Source of the DNA: Scleroderma bovista
Taxonomy: Eukaryota; Basidiomycota; Agaricomycetes; Boletales; Sclerodermataceae
Assembly: GCA_037178675.1 (NCBI GenBank)
Contig: JAYMGJ010000080.1
Coordinates: forward strand, 1-64,000
Direction of reading: 5' to 3'
Length of the DNA: 64,000 nt
Each line of letters begins with the position of its first letter. The stretch's first letter is position 1. Below the pieces are notes generated by a model, which searched no databases, was not told the DNA's origin, and saw nothing but the letters and a program-made list of their open reading frames with translations. Position numbers and translations under genes: made by a program. Positions 32,893 through 44,526 of this stretch are shown piece by piece.

Positions 32893-35672
32893 ATACATGT
32901 AGGTGAGTCGTTCAATTTTGTGGAAATCATCGGTGGCCTGACTTCGTCTCGCTTCAGTAACTTTGTATTTGCTGTGTGCTAGCACCGAATTTCAGATCAT
33001 AGATGACACCTTGATAGGTGAATGAGAGCTACTAAGTGAACAGGTATGTATTCAAGCAGTACCGAGTGCTGTTTCACTCCTGCAAACCGACAGCGTTAAT
33101 TTAGTTGATGGTTATCATTGTAAATGGAAATCATTCTGAATAAGACTGGTAAGCTACAGTCATGGCGGGACCATATCAATGACGAGGGACAGTGGCAGAG
33201 ACAAATCGATGATAGTCAGTACTTTTTCCATCACATGGCTCCTGCAACCACCCGACCTGTTCTCAGGCATCGCGTCATATCCATTAGTAGCACGTTCGGG
33301 TGAAAATGGAATCTCGAGATTCCTCAGGAGCAGAGGGTTATTTGTTCGCACTGTGGAGCTGTTCAGGTACAATTCTTTTCAGGCGTCTTTCCCGCATAAA
33401 GGGAAGTGCTGATTTCGCACACATGCGCCGCTATACAGACCCCCAGCCTTCCCTCTCCATTTGGCGGCTATAAACGAGTTGCTCGCGATTGAAAATACGG
33501 ATATGCGAAAACGGAAGGTTCGAGGTGGGTTTAGGCAGGCGTTGCTTGCGTCGATTGTAATGAAATTCAAGATGCAGATCGTTCTGAAAGGTGATGCATG
33601 AATGCCTGTATGTATTTCAACGTGACCTGCTGTTGAATTAAATGCAACAAATGCATCTATCAGATCTGAAAGAGCCCATCCATTTTATGTCAGGCCAAAC
33701 CGGCCAAAGTAAAGCGCACGTTATGTTTGTATTCCGATGGTCCTCATGGGTGCGCTTGATGTAGTTGCAGTTGTGACTGGCATCGCCGCGGACGGCATAT
33801 AGCGAGGTAATACTTCTCATTTGAATGCGAACGTGACACGACGGTTGATTCTTTCATAGTCATGTTGCCACTAAATGCTGCCCAAGGGTCGATTGTCACA
33901 TTCACCTTCCTTACCTCCATCTCTTACAACGTGGACTCGAGTTCTAGCATGGCCACGCTCATGCAGGTTGACAGCCCAGCTGATCATCATCACGCAGGTC
34001 CTTCCACACTCCCTAGTTCCCCTCCCGTACTAGATCAGGATATTTAGACACGTTCAATCACTTGCGCGCACCGTTTCTCGTTCAGAATGTCAACACTGTC
34101 TGTTGGCCGGCTTGTCACGACCTCTCTTTGGGCCCTCGGGTACCTCCGATGCTGACAGGACGTCTTGCCAACGATGCATTTTGCGCAAGTATCAAGGCGC
34201 ACCGATCGCGTGGACCATCCGGAGGACTTAAAAGCAGATTCCGGTGGTACATCTCCGAGGCCTTAAAAATGGTGCGCAATGAAATTACTGTAATGCTGTT
34301 CTACATTTCGTTGGCCGCCTCTGACATAGTTGGGACCGTACGCGCGTGGCATTCCAGTTTCAGAGGTCCGTCGCAAATGTCCTTGCGGCCATTTCCAATC
34401 ACATCCACAAGCAGAGAGACCCTTATACAAGACTTACCACCGTCGTGAATTCCTCTGGGGCTGGCAAGTTGCATAATGTCTGAACGAAAATCATTACAAT
34501 TCCCCTTTGTTTGGGTGGAGACGGGAACCAATGTCTCATGTTCCGCTCTCTCTTTCATTTGGCGTGCTTAGAATTAACTTCCTATCCGGCTGATACCTTG
34601 CTAATGTTTCATTACCCTCGAGGTTGACACGGGCGTTGGTTAGTTGTGACCCCATTGACACCGTGCCTGGGGCGGGTTAAAGATAAGTTGTGTGTCACTC
34701 CTTATTATTACTCGGACATCCTCTCCAGCCATAGCAATTTGTCATGGGCATGTGCACATGCCAGCCGTTCAATCCAGCCTTCGCCCTTGTAGTTTATTCT
34801 TCTCTTCTGTCCACTGGTGTATGCTGCTTATTGCACCCTTGTGCAGGCGCAGACAGCTTTCGAGTTCTTATCAAGGGATGTAGACCATTCTGCAAGCCAG
34901 GACAATACGATTTCGCCACGCTTGACTTTGGCGCGCTCCAATCAAAAGCGGATGAATTGGGGGAAGCAGAAACCCCAGATGGATATACAACAAAACGCAC
35001 TTGAAAACCCGCGGGAAAGGGTTGGACAAAAACCAGATGGCCAAGATCTGAATCTGTTGGATGGCTTGGAGGTAGATGTCCGACTTGAAAGCACATATGT
35101 GGAAGCAAAGATGCTGAACGTGGGACAATGTTGGGTATCTATAGATTCGGTCATGTGGAAGTACTGGTGCGTGGGTGCAGATTACATTGGAGTCGGGCCG
35201 TATGTTATGGATATCCATGACGAGATGTACAAGAACTGCTACTGGATGAGCATTGTGGCTGCCATTGCGACGCATGCCATGGCGACATAAGGAGAGAGAC
35301 GCTCGCCTGTGGAGGGGTGAGGATGGGAGAAGCGCGCCAGTGAGAGTCGTACCTATGCGGGCTGACATGAAGAAAAGGCCAAGGAACCTGCAAGGGTGTT
35401 AGAAGATGAACGGACAAGAGAGAGAGCACAGACCCTTGCTTGTTTCTGTCGATGAGACGAGGAGCGACGGCACGGACATACGTGCACGTACAGACCATGA
35501 GCAAAATCACTCGCAGCAGTGACTGGAAGTTGAACAGCGCCGACTGGGACATCCAGTGAGTGGGACTTGGCTTGCTGCATGGGCGACACTCACCATCGTC
35601 GTGACTGGTCCAGGTTGAATGCGATAACCTAAATAGGCAATTCCACACATATTTCTTTCCTCTCCTTCCAAC
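32893..35672. other. 2.8-kb intergenic region with only weak ORF fragments
   Basis: No supported gene. Around 33,950-34,240 a Ser/Pro/His stretch (MQVDSPADHHH) is followed in another frame by two CxxC pairs (ECQHC and SCQRC). This might be a decayed or poorly spliced small gene. The frame at 34817-35290 has no recognisable motif. Confidence 0.4.
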
Positions 35673-36570
35673 ATGCCAGTCGGCATCGAGGCTTGGTTGG
35701 TTCAAGTTCCACCAGTGACACGGGCATGGCTCTTGCTTTCGGTAGCAACAACGTTGGCAGTGGTAATGTGGGTCCGTACAGTTGGAGTTTCTGTGCTGAC
35801 CAGCGCCGCAGCAATGCCAGGTCGTGACACCACTGCAGCTCTACTTCTCATTCAAGTCTGCATTCACTAACAATCAGGTGTGTGTGTATCGTAAAGGAGA
35901 TATCGAGTTCTCAAAGTTGTCAGCTATGGCGTATACTCACGACCTTCTTTTACTTTGGACCGTTCTCGCTCGACTTCGTATTCCACTTGTTCTTCTTGTG
36001 AGTACGACGTATACTTGGATGTAATCCATCGCTCACAGACACACAAGCATGCGATACAGTCGAATGCTGGAAGAATCGTCTTTTGCGAACAAGAAAGCAG
36101 ACTACTTTTGGCTGCTCTTGCTTTCGTCCGTGATGCTACTCGTATGTCGTATTCCTTCCCTTGGACGCTCATCATCGATCTCCATCATAGGCCTTATCTC
36201 CGCTCTTTAACCTCCCCTTCCTTTCCTCCTCACTTGCATTCGTGCCCATCTACGTATGGTCTAGACGTCATCCATCCACGCCGATCTCGCTCTTCGGCGT
36301 CTTCACCATATCAGCACCGTATCTCCCTCTCGCTCTCGTTGCATTTTCATGGGTGATCAGCGGTACATGGAAAGCGGCTGCTGGAGACTTGATTGGGTGT
36401 GCTGTGGGCCATATAGGGTGGTTCTTGCGGGATGTGTGGACGAGGGAAATGGCGGGTGGATACACCTTCTTGAGCGAGGCACCAGACCCGTTGTGAGTGT
36501 GCTTTGTTGCGTGTTTTCTTGTGCTGACTTGGATCGTGGTGATAGAAAACGGCTATTTGGTGATATCTAG
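35673..36570 (+). CDS. DER1: Derlin (Der1-family ERAD membrane protein)
   Basis: Six exons (35673-35762, 35821-35877, 35924-35997, 36060-36141, 36191-36492, 36546-36570) give 209 residues, the normal Derlin length. Diagnostic segments are VPPVTRAW near the N-terminus, VTPLQLYFSF, LWRILTTFFYFGPFSLDF, FFFRMLEESSF, YVWSRRHP, and APYLPLALVAFSW followed by GHIGWFLRDVW. The protein is a rhomboid-like pseudoprotease of the ER membrane that helps move misfolded proteins to the cytosol for degradation. The last small exon gives the end KRLFGDI; reading through its intron would stop at 36496 instead. All introns are 46-62 bp. Confidence 0.93.
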
Positions 36571-36812
36571 TTGTGCAATTTGTATCCATAATCCGTATAC
36601 ATAGTATTACTTGCTTGTGCCAGGGTGTCGGAGGTCCCGTTGCAGTGCCAAACATACCCGTTTCATGTTTTATCCGACAACATTCAACAAACCTCGAAGT
36701 CACTCGCATCCACACCTTGAAGGTCGTCGACTCACTTTCCTTTCCTTTCCTGTTCTCCTATCGAGTATTGTCCCTTTTCTTCACTGTGAATAGTATCACT
36801 GTTACCTCCGAT

Positions 36813-38857
36813 ATGTCTGGCGCCTCTCTGTCCCCGCCTCCCCCAGAGGGCTCAGAGTTCTATGACGTCCATGAACAGGGCATCCCTCTTGTGATGTCCC
36901 CCGATACTCCTGTTTCGCGATCTCTGTCTACCTCGTCACCTTTGACGCGCACAGTCGCGATTCTCAAGACACATGCATTGCAGGACCGGCTGGATATCGA
37001 ACCGCGTCTTCTCGAGGCTAACTTTGAAGTGAGTGCCGTTCATCGGGGTACCAGTACAACTGTACCTCGTCCTGACTCTCGTAGCTAACGTTTTGGCACA
37101 GGTCGTCAAGGAACGTCGCATGGTGTTTGATACAGAAACGGACCCAGACACACTGTATGAATTATTCGGAGACGACGCACGGTTCCTGGGAGAGTGAGTC
37201 CGCATCCCTTTCCCAATCGCGCATACACTCAACACCCACACCCTGTACTTCTTTGCAGCGGCCCTGTATGGGTATACGTCCTCGAACGCAGACGCGCCGT
37301 TCCTGTCCTTTTGTCACTTCTTCCTTCCCTCTGTGACGCACTTATCGCCTCGAAAACGGATGCACATGCCGAAATGCAGATCGCAGCGCTATTTGTGTCG
37401 AGTCCGCCCTTTCCGACGACGGACCTTCCATCTCTGGACGAGCCGGACTTTGACTGCGGTTCCATCCGATCCGTCAATTCGGGGGTGCTCGAAGCTCTTC
37501 AGCTGGGTCTGGAGGCGCAGTTTATGGTTCCCCAGCATCACGCCCATCAACAGGACGCGGGTGTAGACTTGGCTGGGGCACGCATGCCAGGGTTCACCAC
37601 CCGTGCATCGCTCAGTGACCGTACATCCAACTCTTCATCGTCAAATAAACCTAACTTCCGCGCACGTCCCCTTCCCAAGACGCACGTCTCCCCTGACATA
37701 AAACCCCGTCTCACCAAAGCCGCACTGCTCCGCCAAGGTCTTGCCGCAGACGGTGTGACCAAAGCGACGGCCTCACGTATGAGCATGGGCACAGCCAGTA
37801 CAGGACGCATTCCCCCGCTCCGCAAAGACAAGGAGAACGGCAAGGCGGAGGAGGAAAAGCGGGTGAAGGAACGAGACCGCGCGAGGAAGACATTTACGGG
37901 TGTACCCGGACATAAGAGAGCTGAGACGATTGGTGTGGCATCGACTGCTCCCCCAGCGATTGCACCTCGGTTGACGAAAGCTGCTGCATTAAGGCTGGGA
38001 TTGGAGAGGCCTGCTACGCCGCCTGGGAAGAAGAGGGTGAAGGCAGGTGTATCCCCGAGAAATAGTGTGGGTTGTAAGAGTAAACCAAAGGAGCCTGCTC
38101 CTGCCCCGCGCGGGGGTGGGTCTGTACCGAGTTCGGAGGCTGGCGACGTCTCAGGCGACGGCGTCGGGGATGGAGACGGTGATGAGACAGAGACTGAGCG
38201 ACGCAAGGCCGTGTTCGCGGGTGTGCCTGGACATAAACGCCGCGAAACGATTTCAGTACCAAGTACGAGCCGTCCGCCGAGTATCACACCGCGCGTCAAC
38301 AGGAGTGCCGTGCTTAGAAAGGAGGGAGCGCCCCCGCCCAGCAGTTTTATGTGTAAGTGACCCTCGCTTCTTGCATGCCGGTATTAATATTTGTTGTACA
38401 CGCAGTCCGCACGCCCACTGTGCCCACTACGCCTGGTTCCGGACCAGGTCACATACGTAGTTCTTCTGCACTCAGTGCGTATCGTGATGTTGGGTCTGGG
38501 GCATCGACAAGATCAAGACCTAGCTCTGTTGCACCTGGTTCCCGGGCATCGTCACGCATGTCCTACGTTGCACCTCCCTTGTTCAACAAACCATTCTCGC
38601 GTGCGTCTAACACTAGCACAGGCATGGGAACGGGGACTGGAACGGCGTCTTCCAGCGAATACGATGTACAGACGAGCGACGGCAGCCAGAGCGCTGCGTC
38701 TCCCCCTCCGACTGCGACACGTGCGCGCCGCCCGAGCAGCCTCCAGGCTCCTACGATTGTTCCGCGGCCAAACAAGAGTGCGATGTTGCGTGTGCAGAAG
38801 CAAGCGAACGATACTGCCAGACCGAAGAGCCCGTATGCGAATGCGTCGAAACGGTAG
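36813..38857 (+). CDS. Ser/Pro-rich protein with a four-copy I-x-PR-xx-(K/R)-(A/S)-x-LR motif, function unknown
   Basis: Exons 36813-37028, 37102-37193, 37259-38352 and 38406-38857 give 617 residues. The N-terminal 160 residues look folded (RTVAILKTHALQDRLDIEPRLL, VVKERRMVFDTETDPDTLYELF, WVYVLERRRAVP). The rest is disordered and carries four copies of a short motif: IKPRLTKAALLRQG, IAPRLTKAAALRLG, ITPRVNRSAVLRKE and IVPRPNKSAMLRVQ. Two copies are preceded by GVPGHKR-x-ETI. I do not recognise the family. The repeated basic motif could be a docking or microtubule/DNA-binding element. The GC-rich coding sequence matches its neighbours. Confidence 0.8.
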
Positions 38858-38962
38858 CTGTGCACTGCGGACTAAGTTTATAGCGAAGTGTGAAAAAATA
38901 TGTTCGCTTTGTATATATTTTTTTGCTTCATGTGTGTTCTTTTGGTATATACGTATGTATCC

Positions 38963-38988
38963 CTCTCTCTCTCTCTCTCTCTCTCTGT
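38963..38988 (+). repeat. CT microsatellite
   Basis: About eleven CT units directly downstream of the Ser/Pro-rich gene and about 140 bp before the TAM41 start. It may act in the 3' end of one or the promoter of the other. CACGTG lies nearby at 39076-39081. Confidence 0.8.
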
Positions 38989-39130
38989 AGCTAGTCTCTT
39001 TTATGGTTGGCCTTGCTGGACAGGGCGGTTTCTTTTCCTTATACCCCATGGATGTATGTAGCGGAATGTCGTTGTCACGTGCTTTGACACAAACCCAAAA
39101 TTGCAGTTTCTATGTTCGTCGGCTTCAACG

Positions 39131-40541
39131 ATGCTCGCGACAACGTGCAGGTCTTGTCGTCGTCTCGCCTCACGCTGTTTGACCACAGAGTCGGCAGCAC
39201 ACACGCCCATCCCACCACCACCACCACCACTCCCACCACAGCAAAAACCAGACACCAGTTTAAAGCACCGTGCTTCTGCGTCGCATCTGTACCCTCGTCC
39301 ACGCACGCACACGCGTCACAACCCAGCCATCACATCCAACCCCCGTGGCGCACTACCCCAATTACCAGCTGCTTTTGGAAGAAACCAGCTCCTTCCAGTT
39401 TCTAATTCCACACGGGCACTACTCGAGCAGATCGTAGGGTCGTTCGAGGCACCCATCAGGTATGCATTTGCGTATGGATCTGGGGTATTTGAGCAGGCGG
39501 GGTATGGTTCTCCAGGGGAGGGCTCTGGGGCGCAGGGAGCACAGGACCGGCCGATGCTAGACTTTGTGTTCGCTGTGAACCATCCCGATCATTGGCACTC
39601 CATCAACATGCACCAGTTCCCCGGGCACTACCCGCTGCATGCGCGTATGCTGGGATCGTCGTTCGTTACGAGGATGCAGGGGCTCGGTCCAGGATTGTGG
39701 TTCAATACATTCGTGCCGATGTGCGGTGCAGTGAGTGGTTGCTCGCTCCACACACCTCATTACATGCTACTAACGCCTTCCACGTTAGACGATCAAGTAC
39801 GGCGTGACAGATGTAGACACCCTCTGTGCGGACCTTCTCAACTGGCGCACGCTCTATCTCGCAGGGCGCATGCACAAGCCTCTTCGGATCATCAAAGATG
39901 ACGCACGTGTCCGTCTAACGCAACAGGTCAACCTCGCATCAGCGCTGCGCACAGCACTATTAACGCTCCCGGAAACATTCACACCTCGCGAGCTATTCGC
40001 ACGCATAGCTAGCATAAGCTACGCAGGCGATCCGCGGATGCTGCTTCCTGCTGAGAACAGAGGAAAGATCGGCAATATTGTTACACGCCAGGAAGACCAG
40101 TTTCGGGAGCTCTATTGGCGCTTGGCACACGGTCTGCCGGGCGTGCGGTGGCCGGCTGATGCGGGCGTTGTGGAGCAAGATACTAGCCCCCATGCACGCG
40201 CTGCTCATTTGAAGAAACTCCCGCAGGGTTTGCTATGTCGCGTGCATGAGCGTATGGAGGGAAGGGGGCCCGCACGGGAGGCAGACGAGAGTGCATATTG
40301 GCTGCGTATTGCAGGGGACGAAACACTGCCGACAACCCTGCACGAAGGTACGCGGAACCACTGTTTTTCCCGGTAATGCATGCTGATGCCTGGTCGACTA
40401 GAAATGTGCAAGATCGTGCGATATCCCGCGACAGTGCAGTCTCTCAAGGGCATCGTAAGTGCAGGTGTGACCAAGAGCATGAGATACACTGCAGCCAAAG
40501 TGGGCAAGTGGTGGAAAGGCATGCGATATGGCGCGCACTAG
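39131..40541 (+). CDS. TAM41: Mitochondrial phosphatidate cytidylyltransferase
   Basis: Exons 39131-39730, 39789-40347 and 40402-40541 give 432 residues. The start is the first ATG; its product begins MLATTCRSCRRLASRC, a basic, Arg/Ser-rich presequence fitting mitochondrial import, followed by a polyproline stretch. The nucleotidyltransferase core shows AFAYGSGVFEQAGYG, DFVFAVNHPDHWHSINM, YGVTDVDTLCADLLNWRTLYLAGRMHKP and GDPRML-E-RGKIGNIV. The end KGIVSAGVTKSMRYTAAKVGKW is family-typical. The enzyme makes CDP-diacylglycerol from phosphatidic acid and CTP at the inner membrane for cardiolipin synthesis. Slightly longer than yeast Tam41 because of the low-complexity N-terminus. Confidence 0.93.
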
Positions 40542-41871
40542 CAGTAGCTTTGGACTGTCTTGCATACCATGGATTCATCCCGCTCTACAACCTACGACAG
40601 TGATATCAATGTGGAAGGCATGATAATATAAGTCTTGGTGTAGCTATAAGTTATAAGATATTGACATGTAATCTCTTCTGCTGTTCTGTGTCGTTAGCTT
40701 CCATTGCGCAGACCCTATAACCGACTCCTAGAGTCTGGCTTTGGGGGACTAAGAGCTTGGGATGTTGTATGTAAGTACCGGTCGCACTCACTAGTTGTTT
40801 TTCTCGCTCATTTGGAATTGAAATATCTCGCGAGCTAGCACTTCAGTTCTTCCACATCCAGTTCGGACATTCACAGTGCCGTTCCCGGCGTGCTGTATGG
40901 CGTCGTTCTGACCTTGGAAAATCATTTTGGAGGAACAACCTATCCTATCTTCCACCGAGTCCTGGCCCGGGTATAATATTACCGGCAAAATTGCAAACAC
41001 CATCGTGATCATGGCGGGTACCGAATCATTATCATGTCGATGATTTGATGAAGGTCACAAGGGCGCAAATTAGCGAGTTGCGCTGGCAAACTATATATAC
41101 ATACGCTCCAGAGATGATCCAGTGAGTTCGTGGTGTATCACCACAAACCGAGTACACAGCAGGGACTTGAAATGCGAGCCGTCGGCCATATGTCAATAAA
41201 TCTTTCAATTCGGTATATGTACTACTACTAGTGATTACACACACTCAGGGGAGCATTCGACAACGCCGATCGGCGATACCTAGAGTGTACACAGAGAGAA
41301 AAAGATCGAAGAACGATAATCATAGAAAAAGAGTGAGCGGGGTGGTGAGCGTGTTCGCAGGTTTACAAATGTATGTAGTAGCTGTCCGTGAGTGTCACAG
41401 CCGAGGACAAAAGCACCAATGAAGAAAACAAAACAACGAAAGGAAACGAGGGAATGTGCATGATTATATTTATATATATGCATGGTGCAAGAAAAGGAAA
41501 CTAGTGATACACAGAACCCAATCAAGAAAGCAAAGCAAGGAGGGTCGAAACGTGTTGACGTATGGAGTAGCAGCTCGAGCCGAACGAAAATAAATGTTCA
41601 CCTTGGTCGGTCCAGGATGCGATTATCGAGGGGCGGGCGTGCGCGCCTGATTCTGGGTCCAGTGATCCCCATAGGGCGCGTGGAGGGTGGGTCGCGCGCG
41701 TGACCCGTGAGCCACAGATGGACCACGAAAATGAAATCGAGTCAGGTCAAGAGACGCTGACCGTCGGGGGAAGTGGGGGGATTGTGAATGAGAGGAGGGG
41801 GGAAGGGAAAAAATACCAAACGGCAGCAGCAGCCTGGAACGACGACAAACATAGCTGGGCAGGAAACGTCC
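40542..41871. other. 1.3-kb convergent intergenic region
   Basis: Lies between the 3' ends of TAM41 and the kinase. No conserved open frame or RNA gene is seen; it probably holds both 3' untranslated regions. Confidence 0.5.
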
Positions 41872-44130
41872 TCATACGCCCCCACGCCATCTATACCCTG
41901 CGCTGCGGCTTCTCCTCGTGCCTGTTGCATCTCCAGCTGGCCTCTCCACGATCAAGATCGGTGCTGTACCAGACTTGGTATGGGCGTTCGAGCCGCTATC
42001 GACGTTGGCATTGCCGTCCTCGGCACGCATAGACGCAGCCTGCGCATTAAACGTCGAAAACGACACCTCAGGCACTGGCACCGCTCGAGGAGGCGCACTG
42101 TCCGACCGCCTTCCGGTGACCGTCACGCGCTGGGCGTCCACCAGCGCACGCAGTTTCTCCACCGCGGCTGACGCATGGGCTGGCGATCGACTCGCACCCG
42201 TATCGGTGTACATCACCCCGCACACCGGCGCGTTCGCATCGTCGAGGATATGATCCAGTCCTAAGAGGTCTGCGTCCACTCCTCTCGCTTGCTTAGAGCC
42301 AGGTTTGCGGCCCCTCTCTTCTTCACCGAAGCCAAATAGCGCCGAGCCTTTGCCGCCCGACATGGACGAGCCATTGCTAAGCACAGACTGACTCAGATCG
42401 CTGTGTGGCCGTAGCGTATGGGTATGGAGAAGATCTCGCAGAGCGGAGTCTGGAGAGAGAAGCTGGACACGAGGGCGGGATACACTTCTACTTGCGCTGC
42501 GGGTCGAGAGGGAAGAGCTGGTCGTCGTCGTGATAGACATGTGGGAATGTGATCTCCCCGGCCGTGATCTTGACCTTGATTGTCTGATTGGTCCGAGGTG
42601 TGCATCGTCGTTGTCGTCGTCGTCTCCGTAGTAAGAAGTTCGCGCACGCGAACACGACCTTGATACCCTCCGACTTGGATAATCCACCAATTCGAACTCA
42701 TCGCCATGGTGGTCAGAAGAAGCAAGATCATCATCATCGGCTTCTTCGCCTCCCCATCCGATTCCCCAGGCAACCTCATCCACCATGGCGATCGTCCATC
42801 TGGATCTCATCGACCGTTCCAAACAGCCTCTCAGGACACGATCTGCGGCTCGGCATATGCTCCTCGGCATCTCAAACGAGCCTTTTTCGCGGTCATACCA
42901 TGAGCATTCCGTTTGCACACTCGCACACCGCATCGAAAGCAAGCAACACTCACCGTGTAATATTTTCATCGTCAGTCTGGGCTCAAATGAATCCGAAAAC
43001 GGTAGTCTTCCCGTCAGAAGTGCATACAGTAGCACACCAAGCGCCCACATATCATGGGCGGGGTGTGCACGGATGTGCCTGACCGACGGGGACGGGGAAA
43101 GGAGTTCAGGTGCAGCATAGGGCAAGGATCCTGCTGGGAATCCGTGTGTGACGTGGTGAGAGTCGTCACCGACGGGTGTGGATATGCGGTGGCGTCTTGG
43201 TCCTTGGTGGTGATGGCGGGCGGCGCGCAAGGACGACATCTTGTGTCTCGTATGTGAGATCGTCGAGTGATGCCGATGAACGCCCGCAGTATCATCCACC
43301 TCCACCTCCGGCTTCGGCTCACCTTCGTCCAACTCTCCGATCTTGCGTGCAAGCCCGAAATCTGCGATACGGCACACGCCCATCTCATCGACGAGTACGT
43401 TTTCGAGCTTGATGTCCCTGTGGACATAGCCCGCGACTTCGTGGAGATACCGCACGCCCCTCACGATCTGTCGAAACATCATCCCAGCCTCATCCAGCGG
43501 CAGTGCCGGATTGCCATCTCTCCTCAAAATATCATAGAGAGATCCAGCGGGACAATAGAGCATGACGAAGAAATCGGCATAGGACGTATGTTCGACTGTA
43601 AAGAGAGGCAAGATATGCTCGTGGTTTAGGGATGCCCATATTTGGGTCTCGTGGTCGAGACGACGCTTTGTGAGGCAGGGGTTTTTCTGGCGGTCGATTT
43701 CAGAGTGCTTGACGATCTTGACGGCGACGATGCCGCCTCCTGCTGGGGACGAAGCACGTCTGATGGTGGAGAATCCGCCGTGGCCTATGATGGGGCCGAG
43801 GACGTAGCCTGCGACAGACTCGCCTTCGTCGTCGGGGAGACGGGCGTGTGTGCTGGGTGGACTGAAGGCGGAGAGAAAGAGGGCGGCGGGGGACAGACCT
43901 GGACCGGGGACGGCAGAGTCTGAGGTGGACCACGGATCACTCGGCAGATCATGGGCAAGATCCGGTGAGGATGGGCCGTCGCCAGGGATATCGAAAGGGT
44001 CGCCCTTGAGTGCGAATGGGTCTGGAGGGGCTCTCCATGAGGGTATGTCGAAAGAGTGACCCTCGGTAGGGGTGGCAGGGGAGTCTGCTATGATTGGGCG
44101 GTAGTCGGATGGGAATGGGCCAAGACTCAT
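41872..44130 (-). CDS. Ser/Thr protein kinase (CAMK-like) with long activation-loop insert
   Basis: Starting at ATG 44130, the kinase domain runs from about residue 110. Glycine loop IGHGGFS (about 116-122), VAVK Lys138, HRDIKLEN with Asp239, DFG at 257-259 and APE at about 340-342 are all present, so it should be active. Between DFG and APE there is an insert of about 70 residues rich in His, Arg and acidic stretches (EVEVDD, RHHHQGPRRH). An intron at 42882-42953 (72 nt, GTGAGT...AAG) is a multiple of three with no stop, so its retention would add 24 residues. The C-terminal 300 residues are disordered, Ser/Arg-rich. An upstream in-frame extension to 44319 exists but begins less plausibly. 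Substrate unknown. Confidence 0.88.
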   Translation of the reverse strand: MSLGPFPSDYRPIIADSPATPTEGHSFDIPSWRAPPDPFALKGDPFDIPGDGPSSPDLAHDLPSDPWSTSDSAVPGPGLSPAALFLSAFSPPSTHARLPDDEGESVAGYVLGPIIGHGGFSTIRRASSPAGGGIVAVKIVKHSEIDRQKNPCLTKRRLDHETQIWASLNHEHILPLFTVEHTSYADFFVMLYCPAGSLYDILRRDGNPALPLDEAGMMFRQIVRGVRYLHEVAGYVHRDIKLENVLVDEMGVCRIADFGLARKIGELDEGEPKPEVEVDDTAGVHRHHSTISHTRHKMSSLRAARHHHQGPRRHRISTPVGDDSHHVTHGFPAGSLPYAAPELLSPSPSVRHIRAHPAHDMWALGVLLYALLTGRLPFSDSFEPRLTMKILHGECCLLSMRCASVQTECSWYDREKGSFEMPRSICRAADRVLRGCLERSMRSRWTIAMVDEVAWGIGWGGEEADDDDLASSDHHGDEFELVDYPSRRVSRSCSRARTSYYGDDDDNDDAHLGPIRQSRSRSRPGRSHSHMSITTTTSSSLSTRSASRSVSRPRVQLLSPDSALRDLLHTHTLRPHSDLSQSVLSNGSSMSGGKGSALFGFGEEERGRKPGSKQARGVDADLLGLDHILDDANAPVCGVMYTDTGASRSPAHASAAVEKLRALVDAQRVTVTGRRSDSAPPRAVPVPEVSFSTFNAQAASMRAEDGNANVDSGSNAHTKSGTAPILIVERPAGDATGTRRSRSAGYRWRGGV

Positions 44131-44526
44131 GGAACAGCAGTTGGGTGGTATACTAAGGAAGGTCGAGGGAAGTGTATATGTACGTGTGGGGGGAGGAGGA
44201 GGAAGAAGAAAATCGACGGGGGTATATGGGCAGCCTTGGCGTGGGAAGAACTGGATGACGTGACAACTCTGAGCCATTTCCAAGCACCCTGTTTGATGGA
44301 ATGCGATTTTCAATAGCACACCCAGTGCACTTGTATTATAGCCTACGACTAGTGACTACGCGATGGCATCTCAACGAGCAGTTGGGTATATGTCCGCGGA
44401 TCCATTGCGTAAGAAAAAGACAAATGCGTGATGATGGTGATATGTAGAAAACGAGGGGAACGCGTCTCTGTCGACGCCGGTGAAAACCAGGCAAGGTGGG
44501 AGGGCTCTAACGCACCCAACTGCGCA

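Noticed and set aside
37547..38299. Minus-strand 250-aa frame
   Set aside because: Antisense of the GC-rich Ser/Pro-rich gene, whose four plus-strand exons and repeated motif are better supported.
41872..44319. Kinase start at 44319 giving 815 aa
   Set aside because: The extra 63 residues lie in what looks like a 5' leader without conserved character; ATG 44130 begins the proline-rich N-terminus more plausibly.
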